IMG/VR virus record: IMGVR_UViG_3300031576_000030
Coordinates: 1-64,000 of that record
DNA length: 64,000 nt
Direction: 5' to 3' (one strand)
Source: a virus
The stretch's first letter is position 1, and each line of letters opens with the position of its first letter. The translations under genes and the position numbers were made by a program. Shown one piece after another: positions 41,099-49,227 of this stretch. The notes under the pieces are model-generated. The model ran no database searches. It had not been told where the DNA came from and saw only the letters and a list, made by a program, of their open reading frames with translations.

Positions 41099-41155
41099 GG
41101 GTGACGGTGGGATCGTATATCTAGCGTGCACTGCTTGGACAGAGGAGGCGTGCAA

Positions 41156-41569
41156 GTGCCCACTCCCGATGACATTGACAACGAGTTAGTCGCAAGGCTG
41201 GTGTCCAGCCTACGGCAGTGCGAAGCCGATGGCTGGCAGGCCGACATGGGGAATTACGGCTTCATCGTGGGATACAACCGCGCCATTACTCCCACAGGCG
41301 GCAAGTGTTGTTTCTTGGGAGCCGAGATGTTGAAGTCTCACAGAGGCTACCAGTCGCCCACCTGGGACAAATCTGACGCTATCTGTAGCGCACTGGGGCT
41401 GAGTAACAATTTTGTGATCGGATTCAATCGCGCTGTGGTGACACTACAATTGTCTCTCTACGAGGAACATTTATTCCCCCACCCGGATACAGAGATTCAG
41501 CGCGGCCAAGCACACGGCATCGCGGCCTATTGGATGTGGAAGGGAGGCTCGGATGAGCAAACTGTTTGA
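41156..41569 (+). CDS. Uncharacterised protein
   Basis: 137 residues from the GTG at 41156, which is seven bases after GGAGG; the longer ATG at 41126 has no ribosome site. No motif recognised. It overlaps the next gene by 17 bases. Confidence 0.55.
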   Translation: MPTPDDIDNELVARLVSSLRQCEADGWQADMGNYGFIVGYNRAITPTGGKCCFLGAEMLKSHRGYQSPTWDKSDAICSALGLSNNFVIGFNRAVVTLQLSLYEEHLFPHPDTEIQRGQAHGIAAYWMWKGGSDEQTV

Positions 41570-42041
41570 GTTCAAGTGGACAACCTCACGGGCGAAGGAT
41601 ACCTACGGCTATAACGTCTGCAGCCTATGGGTGGATGGGCGGAAGGTCTCCTCATGCAGTGGGGGCGGCTATGACATGCAGGGTACCTGCCTGGCCGATT
41701 ACATTGCCGCCCAATACGCCAACCGCCTTCTGGATAATAATGAAGAATTCTATGGACTGTCCTACGAGGATCCGACTTTCGATCCGGGGAAGGCCGTGCT
41801 ACCCGATGGGCGCACCCTCGAGGAGCAGGAGGCATCAGGCATGAGCCTGTGGCTTTTGCGCTGCCAAGCATGGGACCAAGCCACCAGCCGGAAACCGACA
41901 GAGCGGCACACTGTCCCGATCATCGACGGCGGATGTGGATTCAGCGCAGTCGAGCGTATCATAGGTGCTATTGGGTTGCGGCTACAGCACATCAAGCGTG
42001 GCCTCTACCTTCTGGAGGATACTCAACAGGAGGCGAAATGA
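41553..42041 (+). CDS. Conserved-type phage protein of unknown function
   Basis: 162 residues. GYNVCSLWVDGRKVSSCSGGGYDMQGTCLADYI (about 19-51, hallmark CSGGGYDM.G..LA) is a pattern I associate with a family of small phage proteins with no known function. It is coupled to the CPVALA-type gene downstream. Confidence 0.6.
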   Translation: MSKLFEFKWTTSRAKDTYGYNVCSLWVDGRKVSSCSGGGYDMQGTCLADYIAAQYANRLLDNNEEFYGLSYEDPTFDPGKAVLPDGRTLEEQEASGMSLWLLRCQAWDQATSRKPTERHTVPIIDGGCGFSAVERIIGAIGLRLQHIKRGLYLLEDTQQEAK

Positions 42042-42421
42042 AGATTCCCAAGACGATAGAGATCACATTGAAGCACGTTGAGCGTGGTGTTCGCGGAAGT
42101 TCTTTATCCTGCCCCGTGGCGCTGGCCCTGGCCGACGCCTTTCCGGGATGCCGAACCGTTGAAGCCTTCCAGGGCTGGGGATACGTCCAAGTGGAAGGAA
42201 TTGAGATCCGATTAGGCTGGTCGAGGCGTCTCACTGATTTCATCCTTCGTTATGATGATCTTGGGACTCCCATCACTATCGGGAAGAAGCATCGCCTAAC
42301 GCTATTAGACGTTTCCCGCGCGGGGAGGATCTCTCTCCGCAGGGGATGGATGAGGCCGGCGCGCACCTCGTTGCTTATCGAGTCACACAATTGCCGTAGA
42401 AGGGAGAAGGAGTCATGCTAA
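42038..42421 (+). CDS. CPVALA-family small phage protein, copy 1
   Basis: 127 residues from the ATG at 42038 after GGAGG. It has beta strands, then HVERGVRGSSLSCPVALALADA (about 14-35). This is the family hallmark: a short strand, (R)G.R, CPVALAL. The C-terminal third is basic and longer than in the others. Three similar proteins lie at 44787, 46975 and 47245. Function unknown. Confidence 0.6.
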   Translation: MKIPKTIEITLKHVERGVRGSSLSCPVALALADAFPGCRTVEAFQGWGYVQVEGIEIRLGWSRRLTDFILRYDDLGTPITIGKKHRLTLLDVSRAGRISLRRGWMRPARTSLLIESHNCRRREKESC

Positions 42422-42936
42422 CCATTTACACGCCGCATACTATCAGGCTGGAAAACGGCAAGTATATATTCAGGGACATTACCCCTGGCGAGTTTCGCCG
42501 TTGGGAGGGCATGGCAATTTTCGACGTGGCGGAGTCTGGACACAACGTCCGTGCCAGCCGATGTGTGGACATATCAGCGGTGAGTTTTCCAACGCTCGGT
42601 CGGCGCATCCGGCACAGTGCGCATCTGAACTTCAACGCATTCAGCGATACCTCCATCACCTTCGATGAGTCTCTTGCAGGCGGACTGAGTTATCTCGGCT
42701 ATGAACAGATAAGCCGCGTTCCATCCAACCTAGCACCCTATGTCCGTCTGGCACGCGATAATCCTGAGATCGAACTGTCCGTGACGACCTCCCAGGACTA
42801 CGAGCCTGCCATGCACACGACGTATAACATCTACAAACGTATCGATCATGTTGTCATACATAAGTACGACCGGGGCCGAGAGAGAACCTGGATCACCCAG
42901 GATTACCGGACCCGGCATCTGGTCGATGTTGACTGA
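42415..42936 (+). CDS. Uncharacterised protein
   Basis: 173 residues, beta-rich, overlapping the previous gene by 7 bases. No Cys motif, P-loop or membrane segment. No family known. Confidence 0.5.
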   Translation: MLTIYTPHTIRLENGKYIFRDITPGEFRRWEGMAIFDVAESGHNVRASRCVDISAVSFPTLGRRIRHSAHLNFNAFSDTSITFDESLAGGLSYLGYEQISRVPSNLAPYVRLARDNPEIELSVTTSQDYEPAMHTTYNIYKRIDHVVIHKYDRGRERTWITQDYRTRHLVDVD

Positions 42937-42971
42937 CACGAAAGATTAGCCATGAGGGAAAGGAGAGAGAC

Positions 42972-43673
42972 ATGGACAATCCCTACGATGAGAAGCAAGT
43001 GAAACGCTATGGACTCGACTTCACCGTATCTTGGTGCTACGACGAACTGTCCAGCATCGACGACACGTTGGGCCAGTACAGCCAGGTGGCGCGATTCGGG
43101 GCCATTGACTGCGAGACTGGTTACGTACTGGGCAAGGTTGAGGATGCGCCGGAACAGGGGGAAGATGACTCGGACGAGTCGTTTGAGAAGGCCAAGTCGG
43201 AGTACAAAAGCAATCACGATGATGACACTGGACGGTTTATCTTGGGACTGTCACCAATCTACCGGAGGGAGAGGGACTCGTTGCGTTACTTCCACCCCAT
43301 CAATCCGGTACAGCCAGGCAGTCTATCCGAACTGACCTATGCCATTCAGGATCATCGGAGGGCCGAGAATTGGGGGACGGAGTGGCAGTACGTGGGGTGT
43401 GGTGTGTCTATCCAGGGCCTCGAAGAACACACTGAGAGCCTTTGGGGAATCGAGAGCGACATGGGCGACAAGTACAAGAATGAAGTGGAAGAGGAGTTGA
43501 TCGAAGGACTGTATAAGTCTATCCCCACCATCATCGCGGACGTTCGCCGCAAGGCGCGCCAACAGGTGAAGTTGCTTCAATCTGCTACTGACGTGAAGGG
43601 AGGTGAACAGAAAAAACTCTCACCGCGCGTTAATCGCCGCGCGCGCAAAAATCGCGTAGAATCAGCGGCGTAA
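42972..43673 (+). CDS. Uncharacterised acidic protein
   Basis: 233 residues with an acidic central stretch (EQGEDDSDESFEKAKSEYK, about 60-78) and a basic C-terminal tail, the latter perhaps for DNA binding. Clean AAAGGAG ribosome site. Unknown function. Confidence 0.55.
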   Translation: MDNPYDEKQVKRYGLDFTVSWCYDELSSIDDTLGQYSQVARFGAIDCETGYVLGKVEDAPEQGEDDSDESFEKAKSEYKSNHDDDTGRFILGLSPIYRRERDSLRYFHPINPVQPGSLSELTYAIQDHRRAENWGTEWQYVGCGVSIQGLEEHTESLWGIESDMGDKYKNEVEEELIEGLYKSIPTIIADVRRKARQQVKLLQSATDVKGGEQKKLSPRVNRRARKNRVESAA

Positions 43674-43697
43674 AACTTTTTTCCCCAGGAGGCGAAT

Positions 43698-44738
43698 ATG
43701 ACCACTCAACTGTACGATCTGCTGGATCGAAGCCAGCAGCACGACATTCAGAAACACGACTGGAAGGCGCTGCCGCAAGAGTTGGCCCTCGACGCGGACG
43801 CACGACTCAACGTCCCCTCGCCCTATGGCCTGGGGCCCGCACCGATGGCCCTGTCCGACCTGGCCCTGTCTCACCTGTGCGCCAAGTTGGGGCCGGCAGT
43901 ATTCGGCAAGGGCTCGGATAAGACCCTGCCGAGAAATTACTTGGCGGCAGTAGATCCAGCGCTGCGCGCCACCAACCTCAATACCGCCCTGCGCCGCGCC
44001 TCCAACGGAAATTGGACGGTGCGCGGCTATGGCGACACCTGCCGCGCGGTGCTGGCCGGGGACTATCCCGACATCCGCAACACCGAGTTGATCCAGGCCC
44101 TGGCCGATGTGGTGGATCGGGAGAGCCTGCCGGAGTTCCAGGTGTGTTATCGGTCGACGGTCGACGCCGACCATCTCAACCTACGGGCTGTGTTCAAGAA
44201 TGTGGATCCCGAACGCGGCTATGGAGCGGGAATCTACCTGGGCAACTCCGAGGTGGGCCAGGGCAAGGTCAAGGTGTTCGGCATGATCTGGCGTGACGGC
44301 TGCACCAACGCCGCGATCATCGACGATGAGAACGGCCTGGCGATGATTCACATGGGTAGCCGCGCGGCGATGATGGTGCAGGTATTGGGGGCCATCGGGC
44401 GCATCCTGCCAGTGGCGGCGGAGTACGTGGACAAACTCATCCTGGCCGAGGGCCAGGCCATGCCCAGCATCTCGGATGTGATCGGCGGGTTGGCCGTCAA
44501 GCACAAATGGACGGATGACTTCAAGATGCATGTTCTCCTGGGCACCGAGGGCCAGGAAACACTGGCAGGACTGGTGAACGGCGTCACCTTTGCCGCCCAC
44601 ACTGCTATCCAGGGCGATGAGAGTGCTACTACCGAGTGGGAGATATTCGGCGGTCGTCTGCTGGTTGCCCCGGACAGCCTCTTTGCCGAGGCCGCTCGTC
44701 TGTCGCGGCGTATTCGGGCAGGCTTGGAAGCGGAGTAG
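43698..44738 (+). CDS. DUF932-family protein
   Basis: 346 residues. TNLNTALRRASNGNWTVRGYGDTCRAVLAGDY (about 93-124) and WRDGCTNAAIIDDENGLAMIHMG match the pattern of DUF932 proteins found on phages and plasmids, which are linked with DNA metabolism but lack a defined activity. Strong GGAGG site. Confidence 0.65.
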   Translation: MTTQLYDLLDRSQQHDIQKHDWKALPQELALDADARLNVPSPYGLGPAPMALSDLALSHLCAKLGPAVFGKGSDKTLPRNYLAAVDPALRATNLNTALRRASNGNWTVRGYGDTCRAVLAGDYPDIRNTELIQALADVVDRESLPEFQVCYRSTVDADHLNLRAVFKNVDPERGYGAGIYLGNSEVGQGKVKVFGMIWRDGCTNAAIIDDENGLAMIHMGSRAAMMVQVLGAIGRILPVAAEYVDKLILAEGQAMPSISDVIGGLAVKHKWTDDFKMHVLLGTEGQETLAGLVNGVTFAAHTAIQGDESATTEWEIFGGRLLVAPDSLFAEAARLSRRIRAGLEAE

Positions 44739-44786
44739 TCTGTGAGTTATAGGCCCGGCAGGGGGGCCGGGCCAGGAGACTATCCT

Positions 44787-45071
44787 ATGAAGAAATTACC
44801 CAAGACTATCACGATCTACATTACGACCTCTCGAGTCCGGCGCGGCATCCGCAAAATCAGTGCGGAGTGTCCGGTCGCCGTGGCCGTTCGGGATGCTCTG
44901 AGTCGACCTGGCCTGGGTGTTTATGTAGTCCCTGGTGGCACTAGGATACACCCAGGCCCTCGGGAGTGGCCCGTAGACTTCACCCACAGCCGTGTTCTCT
45001 GTAGACGCATCAACCATTACGACGCTACCGGGATCTTCCACAGCGGACGATTCATCCTGCGCAGGATATAG
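44787..45071 (+). CDS. CPVALA-family small phage protein, copy 2
   Basis: 94 residues from the ATG at 44787 after GGAGA. ITIYITTSRVRRGIRKISAE is followed by CPVAVAVRDAL (about 30-40). Related to copies at 42038, 46975 and 47245. The ending HSGRFILRRI matches the GR(F/Y)xL close of the family. Confidence 0.6.
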   Translation: MKKLPKTITIYITTSRVRRGIRKISAECPVAVAVRDALSRPGLGVYVVPGGTRIHPGPREWPVDFTHSRVLCRRINHYDATGIFHSGRFILRRI

Positions 45072-45073
45072 AC

Positions 45074-45319
45074 ATGATCATAATCACTCCCATGAATATA
45101 TGGCAACAGGCACAGGCCGAGGCATTTGAGATCCTGGACGAGACGACGATCCGTGACTTCGCCCGGCGGTGGGATGAGCCGTGGGCCGAGTTCCACGGTT
45201 TGCTATTCTGGCGCGCCGTCCACCTCAGCCGAGTCAATTGCAGGGCCATCTCGGTTGAGAAGCAAACTCAGAGTTTCATGTGGCTGCGCGAACACGGCTA
45301 CGATGTGAGGGTAGAGTAA
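45074..45319 (+). CDS. Small uncharacterised protein
   Basis: 81 residues. Ends with TAATG overlapping the clamp-like gene start. Aromatic and helical (FARRWDEPWAEFHGLLFW). No family known. Confidence 0.5.
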   Translation: MIIITPMNIWQQAQAEAFEILDETTIRDFARRWDEPWAEFHGLLFWRAVHLSRVNCRAISVEKQTQSFMWLREHGYDVRVE

Positions 45320-45879
45320 TGTACCTCGATGAATCCTACCTGATCTGGAAGTGTGCCAACGAAAGCGGCGCGCGTCCCCTATTGGGACATGTCCTCATCA
45401 AACGCACCAACGTAGACTCTGGCATGGCTGTCGCCTCGGACGGATTCATCTTGGCAGTAGTCCCGGTCACACTTGACGAGAGCGACCGGGTAGGTCTCGT
45501 GTCGGCCAAGTATCTCCGGGAGTCCCTCAAAGCGGCTAAGGGGACTCCGATCAGCCTAAACGACACAAATGTAGGCAACTCCAAGGGACTGTTCCCTCGC
45601 TACGAGTGGGACATAGACGGCAACTCGGAGTACCCGGAATATCAAAATATTATCCCCAAGCCGCCCATGGGGTCGACGGTGAATGTGTTAGGCATCAATC
45701 TGAAACTACTGACAAGGGTTACACAGGCTATCGGGTCGCCAAAACCCATCATCCTGACACTCTGCGGTGGCAACGTCTCACTGCTCTTGGTTGAGCACCA
45801 TCTTCGCGAGAATGGGGTGCCGGTGCCGCCCTTTGGACTGGTAATGCCCATGCACATCGACCCAGGATGGCAACCGTGA
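45319..45879 (+). CDS. Half-size sliding-clamp-like protein
   Basis: 186 residues from the ATG at 45319. SDGFILAVVPV (about 39-49), VSAKYLRESLKAAKGTPISL (about 60-79), YPEYQNIIPK, and the final PFGLVMPMHID resemble strand patterns and the MPM ending of DNA polymerase III beta. A full clamp subunit is about 370 residues with three domains; this has room for one and a half, so the ring would need a different number of subunits. It is also possible that it is a different fold with similar strands. Would tether a polymerase or nuclease to DNA. Confidence 0.5.
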   Translation: MYLDESYLIWKCANESGARPLLGHVLIKRTNVDSGMAVASDGFILAVVPVTLDESDRVGLVSAKYLRESLKAAKGTPISLNDTNVGNSKGLFPRYEWDIDGNSEYPEYQNIIPKPPMGSTVNVLGINLKLLTRVTQAIGSPKPIILTLCGGNVSLLLVEHHLRENGVPVPPFGLVMPMHIDPGWQP

Positions 45880-46307
45880 TTTGTCCTCAGTGCCGTCAAG
45901 AACTAAACCGCTGGCGAGACTGCCCGCGTTGCGGCTCGATGCGGGAATTGGCCGACTATTACCGGCGGGAACTGATCCGGTTGTGGGTCCTCGCCCTCTA
46001 TCGGCCTCCAGAGAAGTGGGAGTGGCTGATACGCGCTGTGGAATCGATCCTCGCCCATCGAGTCGTCATGGGCATCGATGCCGTTTTCGGCCAGATCGTG
46101 AGCGAGTTGGAGGCATTGGATTGGAGAGATGATCAAACTGACCCCCACACAATACGAGGACGTGTCGCGCCGAGTCCAGATCTGGACTCAGCGACGCAGC
46201 CGGGCCTGGTGGCTGGCGAGGCCGACCGGCTGGGGCAAGAGTTACACGGCGCTGACGGCGATAGAGGCGATGCGGCAGGGGAAGGGGCGGGTGCTGATCG
46301 TGGCTGA
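45867..46307 (+). CDS. Zinc-ribbon protein with out-of-frame overlap
   Basis: 146 residues. CPQCRQELNRWRDCPRCGS (about 6-24) is a clear zinc ribbon. After about residue 88 the frame runs 179 bases into the helicase gene at 46129, and the last 58 residues are low-complexity (Gly/Asp/Ala). A natural stop may have been lost. The ribbon part is convincing, the tail is not. Confidence 0.5.
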   Translation: MATVICPQCRQELNRWRDCPRCGSMRELADYYRRELIRLWVLALYRPPEKWEWLIRAVESILAHRVVMGIDAVFGQIVSELEALDWRDDQTDPHTIRGRVAPSPDLDSATQPGLVAGEADRLGQELHGADGDRGDAAGEGAGADRG

Positions 46308-46656
46308 GAAGTCGGCCATCCGCCAATGGGTGGGCTACTGCCGCGATCTGGGGCTGTCGCCGGTCGGGGTGGTGTCGGGTCACTCGGCCATCGTCGAGCA
46401 GCGGGTGGACGACCTGGCCCGCGTGCCCTCGGCCTACGTGATCACCAACTACGCCCGCCTCACCTTACCCTGGCCGCCACTGTTCGCGGTCGTGTTCGAC
46501 GAGATAGAGCGCTACCTGACCAACTGGCGCGCCGCCAAGCGCTACAAGGCGGCCCAGCGCTTGCAGGCGACTTACCGTGTGGGCCTGGGGGCAACGCCGC
46601 TGTTGAGGCATCCCGACCGCTTGTGGCCCATCCTGAGATTGCTAGAACCGGAGTAG
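46129..46656 (+). CDS. SNF2-like helicase, N-terminal half
   Basis: 175 residues holding only the first RecA-like domain: Q-like MIKLTPTQYEDV, Walker A PTGWGKSYTALTA (about 31-43), motif II VVFDEIERYLTNW (about 119-131) and motif III GLGATPLL (about 152-159). The frame stops with PE at 46656. The second domain is encoded 833 bp further on (47490-48434). Together they form one SF2 ATPase. Loss of either half would kill activity, so they must associate. Confidence 0.7.
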   Translation: MIKLTPTQYEDVSRRVQIWTQRRSRAWWLARPTGWGKSYTALTAIEAMRQGKGRVLIVAEKSAIRQWVGYCRDLGLSPVGVVSGHSAIVEQRVDDLARVPSAYVITNYARLTLPWPPLFAVVFDEIERYLTNWRAAKRYKAAQRLQATYRVGLGATPLLRHPDRLWPILRLLEPE

Positions 46657-46667
46657 AGGAGGCAGAT

Positions 46668-46982
46668 ATGGACCCATTTGCGAACTTATATCTGGGAAAT
46701 TACCACGGTAGCGTGAATGATCCGGAATACTTCCCGCCCGAGGTGTTTGAACACGGCGTATGGAGACCAGTGGCCCACTTCTCCGCAGGGGAGGATGGTA
46801 GTGATGTGGAGATTCTTGAGATGCGGATGCCCTCACCCTTCTTCCGAGTGAGGATATGGGGCGACCACCCCTTGAGTCCGGCCTGGCAACTGGACACAGG
46901 CTCCAGCATGGGGGCGCTGGCCTTCGCCATCGCACGAGCGATAGCGAGTGGCACCCTCACCCTGGAGGTGAACAATGGATAA
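46668..46982 (+). CDS. Small uncharacterised protein within the split helicase
   Basis: 104 residues from the ATG at 46668 (GGAGG site). Beta-rich. It overlaps the next gene by 8 bases. It begins 12 bases after the stop of the N-terminal helicase half. No family. Confidence 0.55.
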   Translation: MDPFANLYLGNYHGSVNDPEYFPPEVFEHGVWRPVAHFSAGEDGSDVEILEMRMPSPFFRVRIWGDHPLSPAWQLDTGSSMGALAFAIARAIASGTLTLEVNNG

Positions 46983-47235
46983 GGTCATCTATGTGTCCAT
47001 TCTTGACCGGCACATCCAGGCTGGGGTGAGGAAGTCCGAAACCCTATGCCCTGTGGCCCTGTGCCTGCGCGAGAAATACCCTGGGCACTCTATAGTCGTC
47101 GAACAGACTGTTACCACGATAGAAGACGATGTGTTTCTGATGAGTGACAGGCTGATCGATCAAGTGTCTTTATTCGACGAGGGCGGGGTGTTCCGCCCCG
47201 GTCGGTATCGGCTGACGATAGAGCCAAGAGAATAG
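46975..47235 (+). CDS. CPVALA-family small phage protein, copy 3
   Basis: 86 residues. VIYVSILDRHIQAGVRKSET then LCPVALCLREKYPG (about 24-37). The C-terminal half has DQVSLFDEGGVFRPGRYRLTI, a strand-rich ending shared with copy 4. Function unknown. Confidence 0.6.
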   Translation: MDKVIYVSILDRHIQAGVRKSETLCPVALCLREKYPGHSIVVEQTVTTIEDDVFLMSDRLIDQVSLFDEGGVFRPGRYRLTIEPRE

Positions 47236-47244
47236 GAGGAATCT

Positions 47245-47493
47245 ATGGATTTCATTTACATAGAGATCAACCGCTCCCATGAAAGGCGAGGGATGAGAAG
47301 TGATCCACACCGCTGCGCAGTAAACCTGGCAATCCGCGACAGGTTTCCGGGTTCCATGGTGATCGTGGGCAGGAGGCGTTGCACCGTGGATGGCAAGATA
47401 TGGATCTTTAGACAGAGTCTATGTGATCAAGTGTACTCGTTCGACAAGACAGGAACAGTCCAACTTGGTCGTTACGAGATGGTGAGCGGATGA
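47245..47493 (+). CDS. CPVALA-family small phage protein, copy 4
   Basis: 82 residues with a GGAGGA site. HERRGMRSDPHRCAVNLAIRDRFPG (about 13-37, quoted in part) is a diverged hallmark: Cys retained, Pro replaced (CAVNLA). The ending CDQVYSFDKTGTVQLGRYEM aligns with copy 3, so these two arose by tandem duplication. ATGA coupling to the helicase C-half. Confidence 0.6.
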   Translation: MDFIYIEINRSHERRGMRSDPHRCAVNLAIRDRFPGSMVIVGRRRCTVDGKIWIFRQSLCDQVYSFDKTGTVQLGRYEMVSG

Positions 47494-48434
47494 CCTGGGG
47501 TACCTTCGCCGAGTTCACCGGACAACCGCGAATGGTGGACGGGAAGTGGTATCTGACCTCGCGCGGCTACTGCGACTGGAAGCGAGGCAAAGGCGGCTGG
47601 TACGTGGACGGCGGGCGGAACCTTGCCGAACTCGGCAAAAGGCTGGAAACCCTGGTTTCCTATGGCGACTCCACCCTGCCCGCCCCCAGAACCTACTGGC
47701 TGGCTCAAAAAATAGGGGGTAGGCAGGCCGAGGTGTACAAAGATGCCCTGGAAGACCTGATGCTGAAGATTCACGCAGCCACGGGCCGCTGGACGCGACA
47801 GGCGGTGCAAAATGCGATGGTCTCGGTCGGCCTGGCGCGCGCATCCCTGGCGATGTCGCCCAAAGCCTTTCTCAAGGGAAAAATGCCGTACGGCTGGATC
47901 GATGAACTCGGCGCGAAGCAAAGGTGGTTTTTCGACGAGTTCTGGCCGAGGATCGGCCTCCAGGATCGAGTCGTCGTGTTCTCGGAGTGGACGCGCGCCA
48001 CCGGCGAGATGACCGCCCGCTGCAAGGCCAGAGGAATATCGGTCGCCCACTTTCACGGCGGCCTGTCGCTGAAGCGGCGGGAGCAGGTCTTGGAAAACTG
48101 GGATCATGGGGAATACCGCGTGATGGTGTGCTCACCGTCTGGCTTCAATAGTGTAAATCTTCACAAGCCAGCGGGGGTATCCCAGAAAATTTTCTCCGTC
48201 ATGCTGGACATTCCGCAGTGGTACAAACTGGTGCAGCGCGTGGGCCGGACGGCGCGGCACGGAATGCAGGGGACGCCGGTGGTGCTCATCCCCTACATTC
48301 CCAACAGCATCGAGACCGAGTGGGCCGCCTTCGCCTCACGCCGTATCCTGCCGGACTTCGAGGCGATATTTGGTCCGAACACACCGGCCAGGAACCTATA
48401 CCATGACAATCTCGATCAAGTTCGGCAACTGTAA
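47490..48434 (+). CDS. SNF2-like helicase, C-terminal half
   Basis: 314 residues: DRVVVFSEWTRATGEM (about 156-171, motif IV), HFHGGLSLKRREQVLENW (V-region), RVMVCSPSGFNSVNL (with GG.G weakened to SGFNS) and QRVGRTARHGMQGTPVVLIP (motif VI, about 248-267). It starts MTWGTFAEFTGQP, which continues the sense of the other half's ending. The protein has no Walker A of its own. Confidence 0.7.
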   Translation: MTWGTFAEFTGQPRMVDGKWYLTSRGYCDWKRGKGGWYVDGGRNLAELGKRLETLVSYGDSTLPAPRTYWLAQKIGGRQAEVYKDALEDLMLKIHAATGRWTRQAVQNAMVSVGLARASLAMSPKAFLKGKMPYGWIDELGAKQRWFFDEFWPRIGLQDRVVVFSEWTRATGEMTARCKARGISVAHFHGGLSLKRREQVLENWDHGEYRVMVCSPSGFNSVNLHKPAGVSQKIFSVMLDIPQWYKLVQRVGRTARHGMQGTPVVLIPYIPNSIETEWAAFASRRILPDFEAIFGPNTPARNLYHDNLDQVRQL

Positions 48435-48654
48435 AATCCACCGGAGCGCGGTGGGCAGCACTTTAGTCATGCATGTGCAGATCGGGCCACACATGGGCAA
48501 TCTTATCGGGCGTCTCGGCATAAATTTTCTCGACTTTTCCGAGTACCATCCCGATGCCATCTATCCTTGGCCCATCAGCGGCTCGATGATCACCACACTC
48601 GTCAATCAGTTAAACGAAGTAAGGGGGATAGACCGCTCGCCAGGCGCGGGATAG
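48403..48654 (+). CDS. Small uncharacterised protein
   Basis: 83 residues from the ATG at 48403, overlapping the helicase C-half by 32 bases. Beta-rich (GSTLVMHVQIG). The final part reads into a structured RNA region. No family. Confidence 0.5.
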   Translation: MTISIKFGNCKIHRSAVGSTLVMHVQIGPHMGNLIGRLGINFLDFSEYHPDAIYPWPISGSMITTLVNQLNEVRGIDRSPGAG

Positions 48655-48669
48655 AAAAGTCCGGGGGGC

Positions 48670-48790
48670 CGAAAACTGGCGGGGCGCGTTACACAGCCAG
48701 GCGTTGCAACCCACCGACCGCAGCGAGGCACGCCGGGAACCATCACAGGCAATGGCCGACGCGCAGGGGGATCTCATAGAAAAGGAGAGA
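48670..48790 (+). ncRNA. Structured RNA element, copy B
   Basis: CTGGC/GCCAG (48676-48680 with 48696-48700) encloses GGCGCGTTACACA, then GCGTTGCAACCC (48701-48712). Copy A has TAGC/GCTA in the same position around GGCGAGTTGACAC, then GGCGGTTGCAACC. The stem is kept while its bases change. AGCGAGGC (48722-48729) follows. It ends 4 bases before the next ATG, with GGAG in between. Confidence 0.5.
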
Positions 48791-48793
48791 CGC

Positions 48794-49000
48794 ATGAATG
48801 ATACAGAACTGGTCACGAAGTTGGAAGCCCTGTGGCAATCACTCAAGAAGGATGCTGCCAGGAGCCGCGATAAGAGCCACTGGTACCGGGCGAGGGGAGA
48901 CGAACCCTATGCGGAGTTTCACTTTGGGCAGTGTATCGCCTACGAATTTACTGCCCAGGAACTATACCACATCCTCCACCCCTGGAAGCCTGGGGAATGA
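48794..49000 (+). CDS. Small uncharacterised helical protein
   Basis: 68 residues from the ATG at 48794, AAGGAG site. Charged, Tyr/Trp-rich helix pattern. Stop overlaps the next ATG through ATGA. Confidence 0.6.
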   Translation: MNDTELVTKLEALWQSLKKDAARSRDKSHWYRARGDEPYAEFHFGQCIAYEFTAQELYHILHPWKPGE

Positions 49001-49209
49001 AGACCGGGATGCTGTGGTTCGACAGCGGAGAACGCAGCCTTCAGGAGAAGATCATGCGGGCCGCCGCCCACTATCGGCAGAAGTACGGTCACTCGGCCAC
49101 GGTGTGCTATGTCAACCCCTCCGAGACTCTCACGCCCAACCTGCCGCTACGTGTGGAGTATTCAGCCACCGTTCTCAAGAACCACTACTGGCTGGGGGTG
49201 GACATATAA
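48997..49209 (+). CDS. MLWFD-type small protein
   Basis: 70 residues. MLWFDSGERSLQEKIMRAAAHY (about 5-26) then KYGHSATVCYVNPSE and NHYWLGVD: I have seen this pattern in small proteins from Anaerolineae and other Chloroflexota and in cyanobacteria, of unknown function. It is one of the host hints. Confidence 0.65.
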   Translation: MKTGMLWFDSGERSLQEKIMRAAAHYRQKYGHSATVCYVNPSETLTPNLPLRVEYSATVLKNHYWLGVDI

Positions 49210-49227
49210 TGATCGATGGAGGTATCG

